Positions 1 through 10,990 of a DNA stretch of 64,000 nt are shown here, in pieces; within the stretch, counting starts at the first letter, position 1, and each line of letters starts with the position of its first letter. The DNA is from Siphonodentalium dalli. Lineage: Eukaryota > Mollusca > Scaphopoda > Gadilida > Siphonodentaliidae. Below the pieces are notes generated by a model, which was not told the DNA's origin, searched no databases, and saw nothing but the letters and a program-made list of their open reading frames with translations. The translations under genes and the position numbers were made by a program. The stretch lies in the NCBI GenBank assembly GCA_032622095.1, contig CP136064.1:173548310-173612309 (forward strand), written 5' to 3'.

Positions 1-733
1 GTAAATGTTGCAAGATAAAGTTTTATGTTGAACTAAACTAAGACAATTTCATTATATAAGTGGTTGGACATGTAGCTTCCTTGTATATCTAATGTTAGTG
101 GGGTTTTGCCGATTGTTGTCTGCCTGTCTCTTTAAAAAGTTGATGACAATAATTCAGATTTACATTACTAGAATTCACATTCAGATCTCTTTTCTTAGTA
201 CGACTGGGCATTCTCAAGGTTACTTAACAAAACTTTCCACACTTATCTGGTGTAGTAAACTTTTGCAAGGATTGTAATTTAGTAGTAATTATAAAAACAA
301 CAGGATGTGGACAAATAATTAGTAATAAATATTATTGGCTGGTAAAAACTTGAGGGTAATGTCTCCTACATTGCAAGGCGTAATTTTATCACATTCAACA
401 AATGCATAAATCATCTGCATTCTATATTATAAAATTGTCAACGTCATTGACCTCCGATCTCACAATTTAAATATGACCAATCATGAAGCTGTTTGCAGTT
501 GCTGTCAGCTTTTTAAAGAAACTAGGTTTCACCTGGCAATGAGATGTTATACCACTGACCAATGCCATTGCACTTAGTATCCGACATGACCAATGTTGAC
601 ATAGAAATCCCATTAACAGAGAAATGGGATCTGTATTGGAAATTCTATAGATGTAAATCTGAATGATTATCGTCTAATTTTTGAAGAGACTGTCTGTTTA
701 TATGACCCAGCCCTGCTAATTAGTGTTAATTAA
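1..733 (+). repeat. Long direct repeat, copy 1 (cut by window edge)
   Basis: Every block I compared between this segment and 1070-1802 is identical, at a constant offset of 1069 bp. Identity ends at 733/1802. The left end runs off the window, so the unit may be longer. The repeated segment starts GTAAATGTTGCAAGATAAAG. No protein motif was seen; the 61-codon frame in each copy is not gene-like. Confidence 0.9.
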
Positions 734-1069
734 TGGCGTAAGAATAGCAAAAGAGGCCGCCAAAGGACTCGAATATTTGTCATTCTTCCATGATCGAAAG
801 AGTACCATAAATTATTGGCCAGTGACAAACTATTAACATGTGTGGTTCTGTATTTCTTACAAGCCTTACCAACATCTCCTAACTCAATTTTATCTGATGC
901 TAAAAGATTTTTCATAGTATTATCTTATCTTTCCAATATACTTCTATTTTTAAAGTTCTGGTTTCATTGTTGAGTTAAACTTCATTAGCACTATGTGATG
1001 TCATCGTTGTTTTTTCAGAGACGGCCTTGGCATAAAAAAAAATCAATATTTGTGATAAGCACCACTGGA

Positions 1070-1802
1070 GTAAATGTTGCAAGATAAAGTTTTATGTTGA
1101 ACTAAACTAAGACAATTTCATTATATAAGTGGTTGGACATGTAGCTTCCTTGTATATCTAATGTTAGTGGGGTTTTGCCGATTGTTGTCTGCCTGTCTCT
1201 TTAAAAAGTTGATGACAATAATTCAGATTTACATTACTAGAATTCACATTCAGATCTCTTTTCTTAGTACGACTGGGCATTCTCAAGGTTACTTAACAAA
1301 ACTTTCCACACTTATCTGGTGTAGTAAACTTTTGCAAGGATTGTAATTTAGTAGTAATTATAAAAACAACAGGATGTGGACAAATAATTAGTAATAAATA
1401 TTATTGGCTGGTAAAAACTTGAGGGTAATGTCTCCTACATTGCAAGGCGTAATTTTATCACATTCAACAAATGCATAAATCATCTGCATTCTATATTATA
1501 AAATTGTCAACGTCATTGACCTCCGATCTCACAATTTAAATATGACCAATCATGAAGCTGTTTGCAGTTGCTGTCAGCTTTTTAAAGAAACTAGGTTTCA
1601 CCTGGCAATGAGATGTTATACCACTGACCAATGCCATTGCACTTAGTATCCGACATGACCAATGTTGACATAGAAATCCCATTAACAGAGAAATGGGATC
1701 TGTATTGGAAATTCTATAGATGTAAATCTGAATGATTATCGTCTAATTTTTGAAGAGACTGTCTGTTTATATGACCCAGCCCTGCTAATTAGTGTTAATT
1801 AA
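1070..1802 (+). repeat. Long direct repeat, copy 2
   Basis: This is the second copy of the segment at 1-733, with no difference seen where compared. The spacer 734-1069 is not repeated. The simplest readings are a very recent tandem duplication of about 1069 bp with the second copy truncated, or an assembly duplication of two haplotypes. Confidence 0.9.
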
Positions 1803-2001
1803 CGGTTGAGCCAAAGCAAAAAGAAATTTTGTTGGCTATTTTTCAAATTTCAGAACCTGCTGTGTTTTGTGCAAAATTGAAACAAATTGCTGCAGACATT
1901 GTCTTAGTGTTGCACTGTGGAAGACTGTGCACGGCAAAAAAATCATTGTTAAATGACAAGGACTACTGAGATAACAAGGAATATCTGGATAATCAGCAAT
2001 A

Positions 2002-2445
2002 TTAAAGGTACTCAATCCGATTCGATGGTCCCCATATTATCAGACTCCAACAACAATTTTTTTTGAAATGCCGCTCCTGTTATCAGAATCGACTAATTGC
2101 TCAAAAATAATGCTAACCACAGTCCACCATGGTGTAAATTGCCCAAAACCTGTTATTTATCAACATTTTGTACAATGAAATTTTGCTGGTTTGTCAAATA
2201 TCTGACACAAAAAGGCCACTTGAGTTTAGAGTTATCCATCTTCATCTGCTATTTGGTCTTCTCATCGACTTTTACTGGGCCACTAAATATTGCAGGTGGT
2301 GAAAAATAATAGATTTTAAAAATCGATATCTGCTCACTCTGAGCTTTGATGAATGGGTTCCTCGATTCAAATCAAATATTTTTTTTACCCCCGAAGCCAA
2401 ATAAATAGTAACTGAGGGGTGCTTAATCGGATTGAGTACCTTTAA
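2002..2445 (-). mobile_element. TTAA-flanked MITE, copy 1
   Basis: The ends are inverted copies of AGGTACTCAATCCGATT, and TTAA flanks both sides (2002-2005 and 2442-2445). The interior matches the element at 51843-52280 in the opposite orientation, for example the GATGGTCCCCAT segment next to one end. TTAA target duplications are typical of the piggyBac and Kolobok superfamilies; without a transposase the superfamily is only inferred. Total about 444 bp, non-coding. Confidence 0.8.
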
Positions 2446-2713
2446 GCCAGACCCAATTGTAAACTGATTTTATATGTGTAGAGCATGCAACTAGGTGGAT
2501 ACCAGGTTTTTTTTAGCAGAGGAAAGATATTTGGCCAAAACAAATTTTTGCTAATTAACAGGGCTGATCTGAACATGTCCAGAGATGAATAATAGACTAT
2601 TCCATTGTTTACTTTATAAATGAAAACAGAAATCCATTCATTCGTGAATGGGTCGAAGACTTAAATGAGGCCAGATAATGAAAAGAATAAAACAAAGCAC
2701 TATGTGACATGAC
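2446..2713 (-). other. Probable 3' UTR of WDR33 and downstream flank
   Basis: This follows the TGA stop on the minus strand. I see no canonical AATAAA within it. On the minus strand a TATAAA (2613-2618 region) and an overlapping AGTAAA about 100 bp after the stop are possible variant polyadenylation signals, which is weak evidence. Part of the segment (about 2565-2650) resembles the right half of the foldback repeats at 34699-34917 and 17340-17700. Where the transcript ends cannot be decided here. Confidence 0.3.
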
Positions 2714-4653
2714 TCAATGCCTTCCACCTCTCCCTGAACCTCGTCCACGATAATCACCGCCACCTCGACCTCTCTGTGAACCCATTGCATAGTCATTCAT
2801 TCCCGGGCTATTGTGACTCGATTGTGGGTCAGACCGACTGAACTTTGACCCTCTGGGTTCATCCATGGATGGACCACCTTGATCCATGGGGCCACCCGGA
2901 CCAGTGTTCCATGACCTCTTATTACCAGGCTCCGCCTCTCCTTGTCCACCATAATCAGAACTGTCGCCATACTGCGGGTTACGTCCTCTGCCTTGCTGTC
3001 CAGGTCCTTGGTTTCTAGTCTCATACTCCCCATAGTCTTGACCTCTCCTGGCATCATAATCAGAATTAGGGTCACGTTTGTCCGTATTATGAGCAGACGA
3101 GTTTGAACCTCTTTCACTCTCAGACTGTTGTGAATATCTAGCTTGTCCTCTCATTGCGGATTGGGCACTACTCGGAGCATTACTTGATGCTCCATCTTGT
3201 CGGGAAGGTCCACCCTGATCTCTCCGCGAATTTCTCACATTTGTGTCACTACCCCTCATATCAGTATCCCGTCGGAAGTCCTGATCAATAACTTGTCCAC
3301 GTGGGTCCCCATCGGTACGTAGCCGCTCATTTGTGTTTTGCTGATGAGTGCTATAAGTATTTTGGTTCGCAGACTGCATAGGTCGGCCAGCAGCTGTGCT
3401 TTGATACTGATCAGGCCTACCATGATTTTGATTATTTGGAGGCCCTTGTCTAGACTGACGTGAGGTGGTGTACTGATCCTGTGGAGGCCGTTGCTCACCA
3501 TACTGGCCTTGCTGTGGCCTCTGCTGTTGAGACTTCTGTTCACTATATGGGCCCTGTTGAGGCCTCTTTTCATTATACTCTCCCTGCTGTGGCCTCTTTT
3601 CACTATGCTCTCCCTGCTGTGGCCTCTTTTCACTATACTCTCCCTGCTGTGGCCGTTGTTCACTATACTGGGCTTGTTGTGGCCCTTGTGAATAACTTTT
3701 TGGAGCCCCTTGCCCTTGGGGTCCTTGACGTGATGGCATAGAGCCACCATGTTGGCCTTGTGGGGTTCCTTGAGGGGGCACCCGATGATTAGGATCACTG
3801 AGCTGTCCCTGCTGGGGACCTGCTCTATTTGCATCACCATATTGTCCTTGAGGAGCACCACCTTGGGGCCTTTGTCGATTTTGATCTCCGTACTGTCTTT
3901 GTGGAGGACCCCTCTGATCCGTAGCAGGACTGCCAAACTGTACTTGAGAAGGCCCTTGACCACGGGGTGGCCCTTGACCTTGAGTAGGCCCCTGCTGTTG
4001 TCCAGGCCCCTGTTGATTTGGTGGGCCGCCATATTGACTCTGTGGAGGACCCTGATGACGTGGTTGACCCGGCTGAAGACCCTGGTGGCTTGGTGGAATC
4101 TGCTGCCCATGAGGTGGCATCTGTTGGCCAGGCGTTACCTGCTGACCTGGATGTCCAGGTGGCAGTTGTTGCCCCTGTGGTATTGGTTGACCAGGTGGAA
4201 TCTGTTGTCCAGATGATAACTGATGACCTGGTGGTATATGCTGACCAGGTGGTATTTGGTGACCAGAAGGCATTTGCTGACCAGGCGGTATTTGTTGTCC
4301 TGGTGGAAACTGGTGTCCTGGAGGCATCTGTTGACCAGATGGTATTTGTTTTTGTGCTTGCCCGCCAGGTGGAGCTTGACCAGGTGGCGGCTGTGGTTTT
4401 TGGGTTCCTTCTTCAGCCTCCTCATCATCGGGAAGCCACAAGGCTTCTTCCTCCATTTTTATTAGCTCCTGTCTCAAGCGATTCCTTTCCTTATTTGATA
4501 TGGGTCGCTCTGGATTATCCAGAATTCCAAGTTCTAACATCCTAGCTTTTTCCTCATCAGTTAATGGCAAATTAGGATTTCCACGATTCCTTCCACCTGG
4601 ACCAATCCGCCTTCGATTTTCTATCTGCCTTTCTCGCTCACGTTCTCTTTTAT
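2714..4653 (-). CDS. WDR33: WDR33 terminal exon, Gln/Pro/Gly-rich tail and RGG end
   Basis: The exon encodes 645 residues and ends with TGA. Order: a basic segment (KRERERERQIENRRR); a conserved-looking block (LTDEEKARMLELGILDNPER, then a Lys/Glu helix and acidic EEAEEG); about ten P-P-G-[HQ]-Q-[IMFL] hexapeptides (about 4088-4342); GPQ-rich sequence; a 10-residue repeat RPQQGEYSEK coded by exact 30-bp units (3541-3690); a Ser/Asp/Arg-rich region; and a C-terminal RGG tail (RGRGSGRGGRH). Human WDR33 has collagen-like GPQ/GPP repeats here, so composition is kept while the repeat unit differs. Such tails are disordered and RNA-prone. The acceptor is CTTTCAG at 4654-4655; reading further upstream through MLTLS is intron. 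The long frames on both strands over this exon are shadows of its codon bias. Confidence 0.94.
3541..3690 (-). repeat. Coding minisatellite, five 30-bp units
   Basis: Five consecutive 30-bp units lie exactly in register inside the terminal WDR33 exon, each coding for a variant of RPQQGEYSEK. The middle three differ by one or two bases, so recent expansion or gene conversion is likely. The units preserve frame, and copy number probably varies between individuals (inference). Confidence 0.85.
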
Positions 4654-4765
4654 CTGAAAGAGTTAACAAGAGGTATTAGCATATTTCTCAGTGATACTAA
4701 GGCAAGACCCATTTAATAACGCAAATGAGGAACCCACTGATAATATTTTTCAATAAAAAAAACAA

Positions 4766-4830
4766 ACGAGAGGCCGATCACGATCGGCAGATGTTAACCC
4801 ATCCCTTGGTGACGGTAAATTACTATGATC
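4766..4830 (+). repeat. Family A head fragment
   Basis: It begins ACGAGAGGCCGATCACGATC, contains a palindrome GCCGATC/GATCGGC at 4773-4788, and continues GATGTTAACCCATC. It is the same start as at 12489 and 25694. The rest of the intron to about 5780 shows no recognisable element. Confidence 0.6.
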
Positions 4831-5783
4831 GGAATCATAAATGAGAGTTTTGGTGTTGAATTTTAGAGTATACTGTTATGTACTATGTACTACTGAATTG
4901 AAACTGACAAAAATTTTGCCAATCAATTACTCATCTCTGCATATATTGTTACTGCTGCCTGTATTTCGGGTTTCCATCTTTCGGTCATGGACAGACCAGT
5001 CCAAAACCGGCCATACATGGCAGTGGTGCGTATATACAGTGGTGCGTATCCATCATTTACAAAGTCACCGAACTGACACAGAACCCACAGGCACCCCTTG
5101 CAGCAGCATTAATATTAATATAATATTATATCGGTCAGTATTCATAGACCCGGTGAATGAGACGAGTGTCAGACTTGTTATGTTAAATGGATCTGCCAGG
5201 CGTCTCATCCACCTGGTCAGTGAAAAGATCATTTCTTTTAAAATAAACATATTCACAATCACAAGATTACAAGATTAGTAAATGTAGCACTTATGATGAT
5301 AAATTATTTTATCCACATTGACGATGGCTTTATCAATGTAAAATATCAATATATTAACATTGATGTCATTACCATTATTTTTTAGTATCAAAATGGAGAA
5401 TTTTGTGGTAACTATATTGTCTGCCTCGTGGCCGGTAGCATATCAGGGGACCACAATGGAATTAAGCCTTCGAGTGCTTTTTGTGCCATCCCCGATATCT
5501 AGCCGTACATGTATTCTACGATTTTTTATTTTTTTTTCTTCTAAATTTCAGCCATCATACCATTGGTATTCACTTTGACTTCTTTACAGCCTCATTTTTG
5601 TTTCAAAATTTGCGATTTCTTATATAGCCTAACAACTGAAATTATGTTAAAAACTCCTTTTTATTTGCTTGTAATTTACTATATTTGTAACCTGTTCAAA
5701 CAATATACGTGTATGTCTTTATATAAAAAATAAATCAAATCAATAGACAAATGTACACAACACAAATTATTGGAATTAATGGG

Positions 5784-5860
5784 TCACTCGCATTTATATA
5801 AGAGAATGCACTGGTACAGGATCTGTAATGCTGCACCACCACAGCCTTGGGTTAAATGTG
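5784..5860 (+). repeat. M1 hairpin family, half copy
   Basis: TATATAAGAGAATGCACTGG followed by ACAGGATCTGTAATGCTGCA is the right half of the hairpin repeat seen complete at 35220, 35576, 46440 and 51074. The inverted left half is missing. Confidence 0.55.
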
Positions 5861-6574
5861 AAAGGTGACCTGGACATGGAATACTTGGGTTAAGAGAGTC
5901 CAATTTAAGTTTACAATGATAATGTATCAATTTCTACCAACAATATAGATCAAGATAAGCCACCTCACTGCTGACCCATTAATATCAATTATATAGCAGA
6001 GCTGTCAACAAATCACAGGAATTGTTTATGTTGAAAGCTGACATCTCTATTAAACCAATAACATTTATAATGACCTCAGACCATCTGTAGAGTGATATCT
6101 TCAGCTGTGCAAGGCAGCACAGATTTCCAAGTCTACTGTTAATATCATGTGATGTGTATTGTTGAATCTTTATTTTAAATTAGATACCATAGCTTTCTTT
6201 ATCAGATTATCTGCACATTGGCATAATAGACATCAGAAAATAATATAGGCTTATCAATAGCTAATTAGTCCAAAGGCATGGGATGGAATTGGTGAATTGG
6301 ATTTAATGTCGCTGCAAACAAATTTACCAGTACATAACACAAGATTTTGGACCGATTTAAAAAAATTTGGTGTGGTGACTTGGGGTACCCTTGGCAGAGT
6401 TATAATGGTGTTAGTTTTTCAAATATTGTTAACTTTAAAAAAAAAGTTTTTAATTATTTAACAAATTTTATTTAATTGTTTTTTATTTTTTGGGGGGGGG
6501 GGGGGGGGGGTTAAATTGAGCAATGAATTCAATCTAAATTTTTTTTTTTTTTTTTTTTTTACAAGAGTGGATAT

Positions 6575-6821
6575 TTTTTTCGAAAAAGGGCCATAACTCA
6601 GTTAAAATAGTCGGATCAAACCCATATTCGAACTCGATCTGTCTTTTGTGCTGAGAAATTCATATACAAAATTTGGTTCCGATCAGATAGAAAATATTTT
6701 AATTATCGCACCATGCGTAAAGTGTCAACAGACAGACGGATGGACGGATGGACTAACGACGAGCGGTCAATCCGGACAACGACACTATGTTTACCATACT
6801 ATGGTATGGGTAAACATAAAA
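6575..6821 (+). mobile_element. Family A 3' part with terminal hairpin
   Basis: It contains one core module (GGCCATAACTCAGTTAAAAT, then GAACTCGATCTG), a run of GACAGACGGATGGACGGATGG type at 6730-6752, and a tail whose hairpin is TTTACCATA/TATGGTATGGGTAAA followed by CATAAAA. The tail is complementary to the family A head (ATGTTTAACCCAT). Non-coding; read as a Helentron/pearl-like non-autonomous element. Confidence 0.6.
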
Positions 6822-7059
6822 GCTGCCGCAAGCTGAAGTTGCTTGTCATGATATATAATATTTTTATTTTGGCAAGATCAAATATATGTTTCAGAGTTGT
6901 AAATTTGACACCAGAAGACAATTTCTTCTAAACTCAATGTTTTGTCAACATGATCAATTAGTACAGTTTCAAGACTGCTAAAATAGAAATATTATAATTT
7001 TATCCGATTTATCACCACTAAATTACCATTTCTTCAGTTTCGTGGTGAAACATATTTGA

Positions 7060-7135
7060 TATGAGTAAAGGAACCCATCCTCCAAAGCTCAAAGCTAAAA
7101 TATTTGGATTTTTAAAATCTATTTGTTTTTAGTTG
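7060..7135 (+). repeat. Fragment of the TTAA MITE family
   Basis: The words GGAACCCATCCTCCAAAGCT and AAAATCTATTTGTTTTTA match the interior of 51843-52280 in order and spacing. No ends are preserved. Confidence 0.5.
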
Positions 7136-7257
7136 CCATGATGTTGCATGCTGATATGACAAAATTCCTACAACTCTCGATGATACTCGATCCCTCAATG
7201 CTCACTTCCACCTTAACCTTCCCATAACTGGAGCTTCCTGCAATTTTGCAAATACCC

Positions 7258-7523
7258 TTTGCCAATGCATCTATGCCAGGCTTCCTATGGGAGAATGCAC
7301 TGGCATTGATGGTCATGATAAATATTGTTGTGAAAGTTCAAATATCAAATATGAATGTAATCGGTTGGTGTTTGTTCAAGTTTTCATGCTAACAGTCATA
7401 AAATTGCTAAAAAGGAGACAAACTAAGGGTCGTAACTCAGGTAAAGATGATCGGACAAACCCGGTATTTGAAATCAATCAAAATATGAACGGAATCAGTT
7501 TTTACCAAATTTAACCTTCTAAG
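7258..7523 (+). repeat. Diverged M1 hairpin plus core-module fragment
   Basis: GCCAATGCATCTATGCCAGG and TATGGGAGAATGCACTGGCA are a damaged M1 hairpin. The rest resembles 9715-10100 (ATTGTTGTGAAAG, AAATTGCTAAAAAGGAGACA, GGGTCGTAACTCAGGTAAA), the family H core. The hAT-like element at 7524 interrupts it. Confidence 0.5.
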
Positions 7524-9625
7524 TAGGGTTGCCACGAAGTCCTATGAGTTTTCATAATCGACTAATCGACCGTTATAATCAACGGTTAGTCGATTAATCG
7601 TTTATGTATATGGCCTATATTCAGGGTTTCCGCTAGGGGTTGGGGGAATGTGGCCGTATTTGGGAAGCACATACCCGGTGCCCTGTCGGGAGAAATTTTT
7701 GATGTTTATCACTGAAATGTATCCATTTCCTTGCACTTGAGACAACAATCAGGAACATTGAAGCTTCGTATAGAAACCAAATTAAAACAGATAGTCTTTC
7801 TTTGATCTCAAGTTAATGAACTAAGAGCATGTTAGCACCACCACATACAATTGATACAACGACTTTTATATCAGTAGCAATATTAAAAGCCGACATCAAA
7901 GAAATTACTGGGGTTGGAAAGACACATTGTCACACTCAGTGTTACGTCAGAGCTCACGTCACGTGCTTTGCACACGTTCTGCATGCCTGATTTCTTTACA
8001 GTACCGATCAGAACAAGTTGGTGTAAACTCAAAAGCCATTCCTCAGACGGAGATGACCACATGCTGGATTCGTATAATGGATAATTTTGCATTCATTGTA
8101 TAGGAAATAAATACACTGATAATACCTATTAATATTTTTATTTTTTTTAGTTTTAATTAAACATTTCTTTGATACAGACCTTATTTTGAGTTACTAGTAA
8201 AAGGTCCGCACTGTTCATCGCAGGGACTGCAAAAACTCAACCTGCATTCAGTATTCAGCCCCCACCCCCCCACCCCCCTCCGTAATGACTTACCGATGTA
8301 TATTGCGCATATTGAGGGGAAATAGTGGGTCAGAAAGTTGGGACTTATATAGACAGAAATCTACGGTAAATTAAAATGCGAGAGGCTGATTACTAATTTA
8401 CTACTAAACATTCAGGATGATGCAGACAACTGTGCACGTGGTCTGCGGTATTGATAATGTCTTATTCAGGCACCAAGTGTAGGATTCCTTGCAATCTGTT
8501 AATCATCAGTGTCAGTGATCGCTCGTCCTGAGTAAAAAGAGGGCTGAGTTGGTCTGTTGCTATTTTGTGACCAATATTATGTCAAGGTTGGGAAAGGGGA
8601 ATGAGGCCGCTGGACGGCCGGCCTGCCGTAGTAGTGGAAACCCTGCTATATTACACCCAGGTAAACAAGTGATAAATGCAAAATTCAGTCAGTCAGCAGG
8701 CTTGTCATTCTGAGGCCCCAGCCCGTCATCTGCCACCTAAATTTAAATTTGCGCAGCCGGTAAACGCCCTCTCCGTCGTTATTCCCGCGGACTAGAATTT
8801 GTTCTAATATCTGTCCAGTCAATCAATGTTCCACGTGAACATGCGTCGCGGTGCCAATTGAAAGCGTGTGAAATTGTCGCATACTTATTGAAAACAGACT
8901 ATAGTTAGTTTTGCAGGGAATCCCATAGTGTATCGATTCATTATTACGTCACCTAACATATATAGAGCACTTTTATTTCGCGGGGTTCGGTGTGTGTGCA
9001 CGCTGCTTGTTAATTACAAATTAATAGTTTATATAGGTTACCACATTGGAGAATGTAATGTATGTAGTACTAATAAGTGATGACACAAACTTGTTACTGA
9101 TTAACTGTCTAGTAACATTCCATGTCCCGCGAACTTTGTGAATAATGGTGACCATTTTACAGTATGGAAGTTGAAAAATGAACATAGATGCAGTCCGATG
9201 CACGTCGTCCATTTTGGCTATAATGATCGTTAATTACCAATCCATAGAAACATAAGTTCACAGTTGAACATAATTTATAAACAATGACAATGCGTAACAT
9301 GACATCAAAGGAAGCCGCTGGTTCGCCACGACTGTGAGAACATGTCGCACACCGAATTCTTTGAAGATTACTGCCAAACGTTGGCTGCGACATCAAACAC
9401 AAATGAAGCCTCATCAGAAGTGGCGAGAAAACAGGCTGTCGGGTGATAAATTGTGCTACATACACTGTTAATTGTTTCTTCCATGCATGGCATTTGTGCA
9501 TAGTACTGCTTACATTCACAAACATACCCACCCCCCTTGGGCGATTGGTCGACGAAAGTAAATAACCGTCGACTACCGCATCTGTCGAAGGTTAGTCGAT
9601 TAATCGAATAATCGTGGCAAGCCTA
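7524..9625 (+). mobile_element. hAT-type non-autonomous element, host of a nested element
   Basis: The ends are inverted copies of TAGGGTTGCCACGA (left) and TCGTGGCAAGCCTA (right). The subterminal parts carry TAGTCGATTAATCG repeats in opposite orientation. The flanking 8-mers CTTCTAAG (7516-7523) and CTTCTATG (9626-9633) match at 7 of 8 positions. An 8-bp target duplication and a TAGGG end are typical of hAT elements. No intact transposase is visible; a 124-codon minus-strand frame at 9157-9531 might be decayed coding sequence but has no motif I recognise. Confidence 0.75.
7622..8645 (+). mobile_element. CAGGGTTTCC-ended TIR element nested in 7524-9625
   Basis: It starts CAGGGTTTCCGCTAGGGGTT and ends GTAGTGGAAACCCTG. 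CTATATT flanks it on both sides (7615-7621 and 8646-8652), a perfect 7-bp match or 7 of 8 if read as 8. The element at 18815-19645 begins and ends the same way and also has a perfect 7-bp duplication. The interior is GC-richer than the surroundings and non-coding. Confidence 0.75.
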
Positions 9626-9639
9626 CTTCTATGGGAGAC

Positions 9640-10405
9640 TCACATATATAAGAGAATGCATTGGCACAGGATCCTTAATGCTGCACCAGCGCAGCTCCAA
9701 TCATGAAAGGGTTAATGTGGTATGGAGAACTTCAGAAGGGTTATTCCAGCATTGATAGTCAAGATAAATATTGTTGTGAAAGGTTAATGAATGTAATCAG
9801 TTGATGTTTGTTCAAGTTATTGAGTGCATAGCGGTCATAAAATTGTTAAAAAGGAGACAAATTAAGGGCCGTAACTCAGGTAAAATAGATCATTCAACAA
9901 ATCTGGTTCTTGAAGTTGTTCAAGATATTGTTGTGAAAGGTCCTTATACCAAATATGAATTTAAATTGGTTGCGTTTGTTCAAGTTATTGCGCAAACAGA
10001 CATAAAAATTTCCTAAAATTGCTAAAACAATAGACAAACTGAGGGCCGTAACTCTGGTAAAAACAAAATAGGCTAAACCTGAATTTCGAACTCGATCAAG
10101 ATATTGTTGTGAAAAATAGATATACCAAACATGAACGAAATTGTTGACCTTTGTTCAAGTTATCATGATAATGGACAAAAAATTGCTATAAATAGAAACA
10201 AGTGCCATAATTCTTGTCAGACAGTTGGGGAGCACCAAATTTTGTGTGTGCACATGTGGCATGTGACAATAAACTGACATTTTTTTAAATCCATCAATAA
10301 ACGGCTATGTTACATAGGTTTGGGGCCACCACCCAGACGCATGCTGGCCAACTGTCCCTCGTTGAATCCTAAGTCGAGTTTATTGAAAAAACTTGACCAA
10401 AAATA
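9640..10405 (+). mobile_element. M1 half copy followed by family H repeat
   Basis: It opens with CATATATAAGAGAATGCATT and the M1 right flank. It continues with family H core modules (GGCCGTAACTCAGGTAAAAT, TTGTTCAAGTTATTG, CATAAAAATTTCC) and ends in a hairpin tail AAGTCGAGTTT/AAACTTGAC followed by AAAAATAA (10368-10405). The same tail type closes 40342-41977. Confidence 0.55.
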
Positions 10406-10972
10406 ACAAGAGGTACGCTGTCGCGTGGCATTTGCCCGGGACCGTAGCAATTTGGATTAAGCATGGACGAAACTGCGGATATCCGAGGAGGTCTATATGA
10501 CCATTCCAAAAGAAGTTCGTACAGAAATGTTGACTAAAAACCACAAAACAAGCGATCCGGAAACCCCAAAAAAAAGCGAAAATTTGACGAAAATTCAAAT
10601 ATTCTAAGTTGAAAAAAGGGCCATAACTCAGGCAAAAATCATCAGATCATACCCAAATTCGCACTTGACATGTATTTTCATATAACTGATCCACAAAAAA
10701 ATGGGATTTGCAATCGTACCACCAAAGCTCACGCTATCTGGAAACCCCAAAAAACAAGAGAAAATTTTAATTTTCTAAGTAAAAAAGGGCCATAACTCTG
10801 GTGAAAATGGGTGGACGAAACCCGCGCTATGCTTGTAGCTGTTCCCCCATGCTGCTCTATCACCGTACCAAATATCAGCTAAATCTGCCCAGCGGTGGCT
10901 GAACAATAATGCAAAACGTTTGTACGGACGTCGACTATATACCCGCCAACTTCAAGTCGGGGGCATAATAAT
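10406..10972 (+). mobile_element. Family G Helentron/pearl-like element
   Basis: The head is ACAAGAGGTACGCTGTCGCG with a following TTTGCCCGGG; the tail is ACCCGCCAACTTCAAGTCGG then GGGCATAATAA. TGCCC in the head pairs with GGGCA in the tail. Two core modules lie between (GGCCATAACTCAGGCAAAAA; GGCCATAACTCTGGTGAAAA). It abuts the end of a family H copy exactly at the AAAAATA tail. Non-coding. Confidence 0.6.
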
Positions 10973-10990
10973 AGCTTTCATCACATTTAC

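Noticed and set aside
92-1346. Two identical 61-codon frames at 92 and 1161
   Set aside because: They are identical only because the DNA is duplicated. The frame is short and shows no motif.
3256-4545. Long open frames on both strands over the terminal WDR33 exon (up to 284 codons)
   Set aside because: They are shadows of the Gln/Pro/Gly codon bias and short-period repeats of the real frame; none has splice support or conserved motifs.
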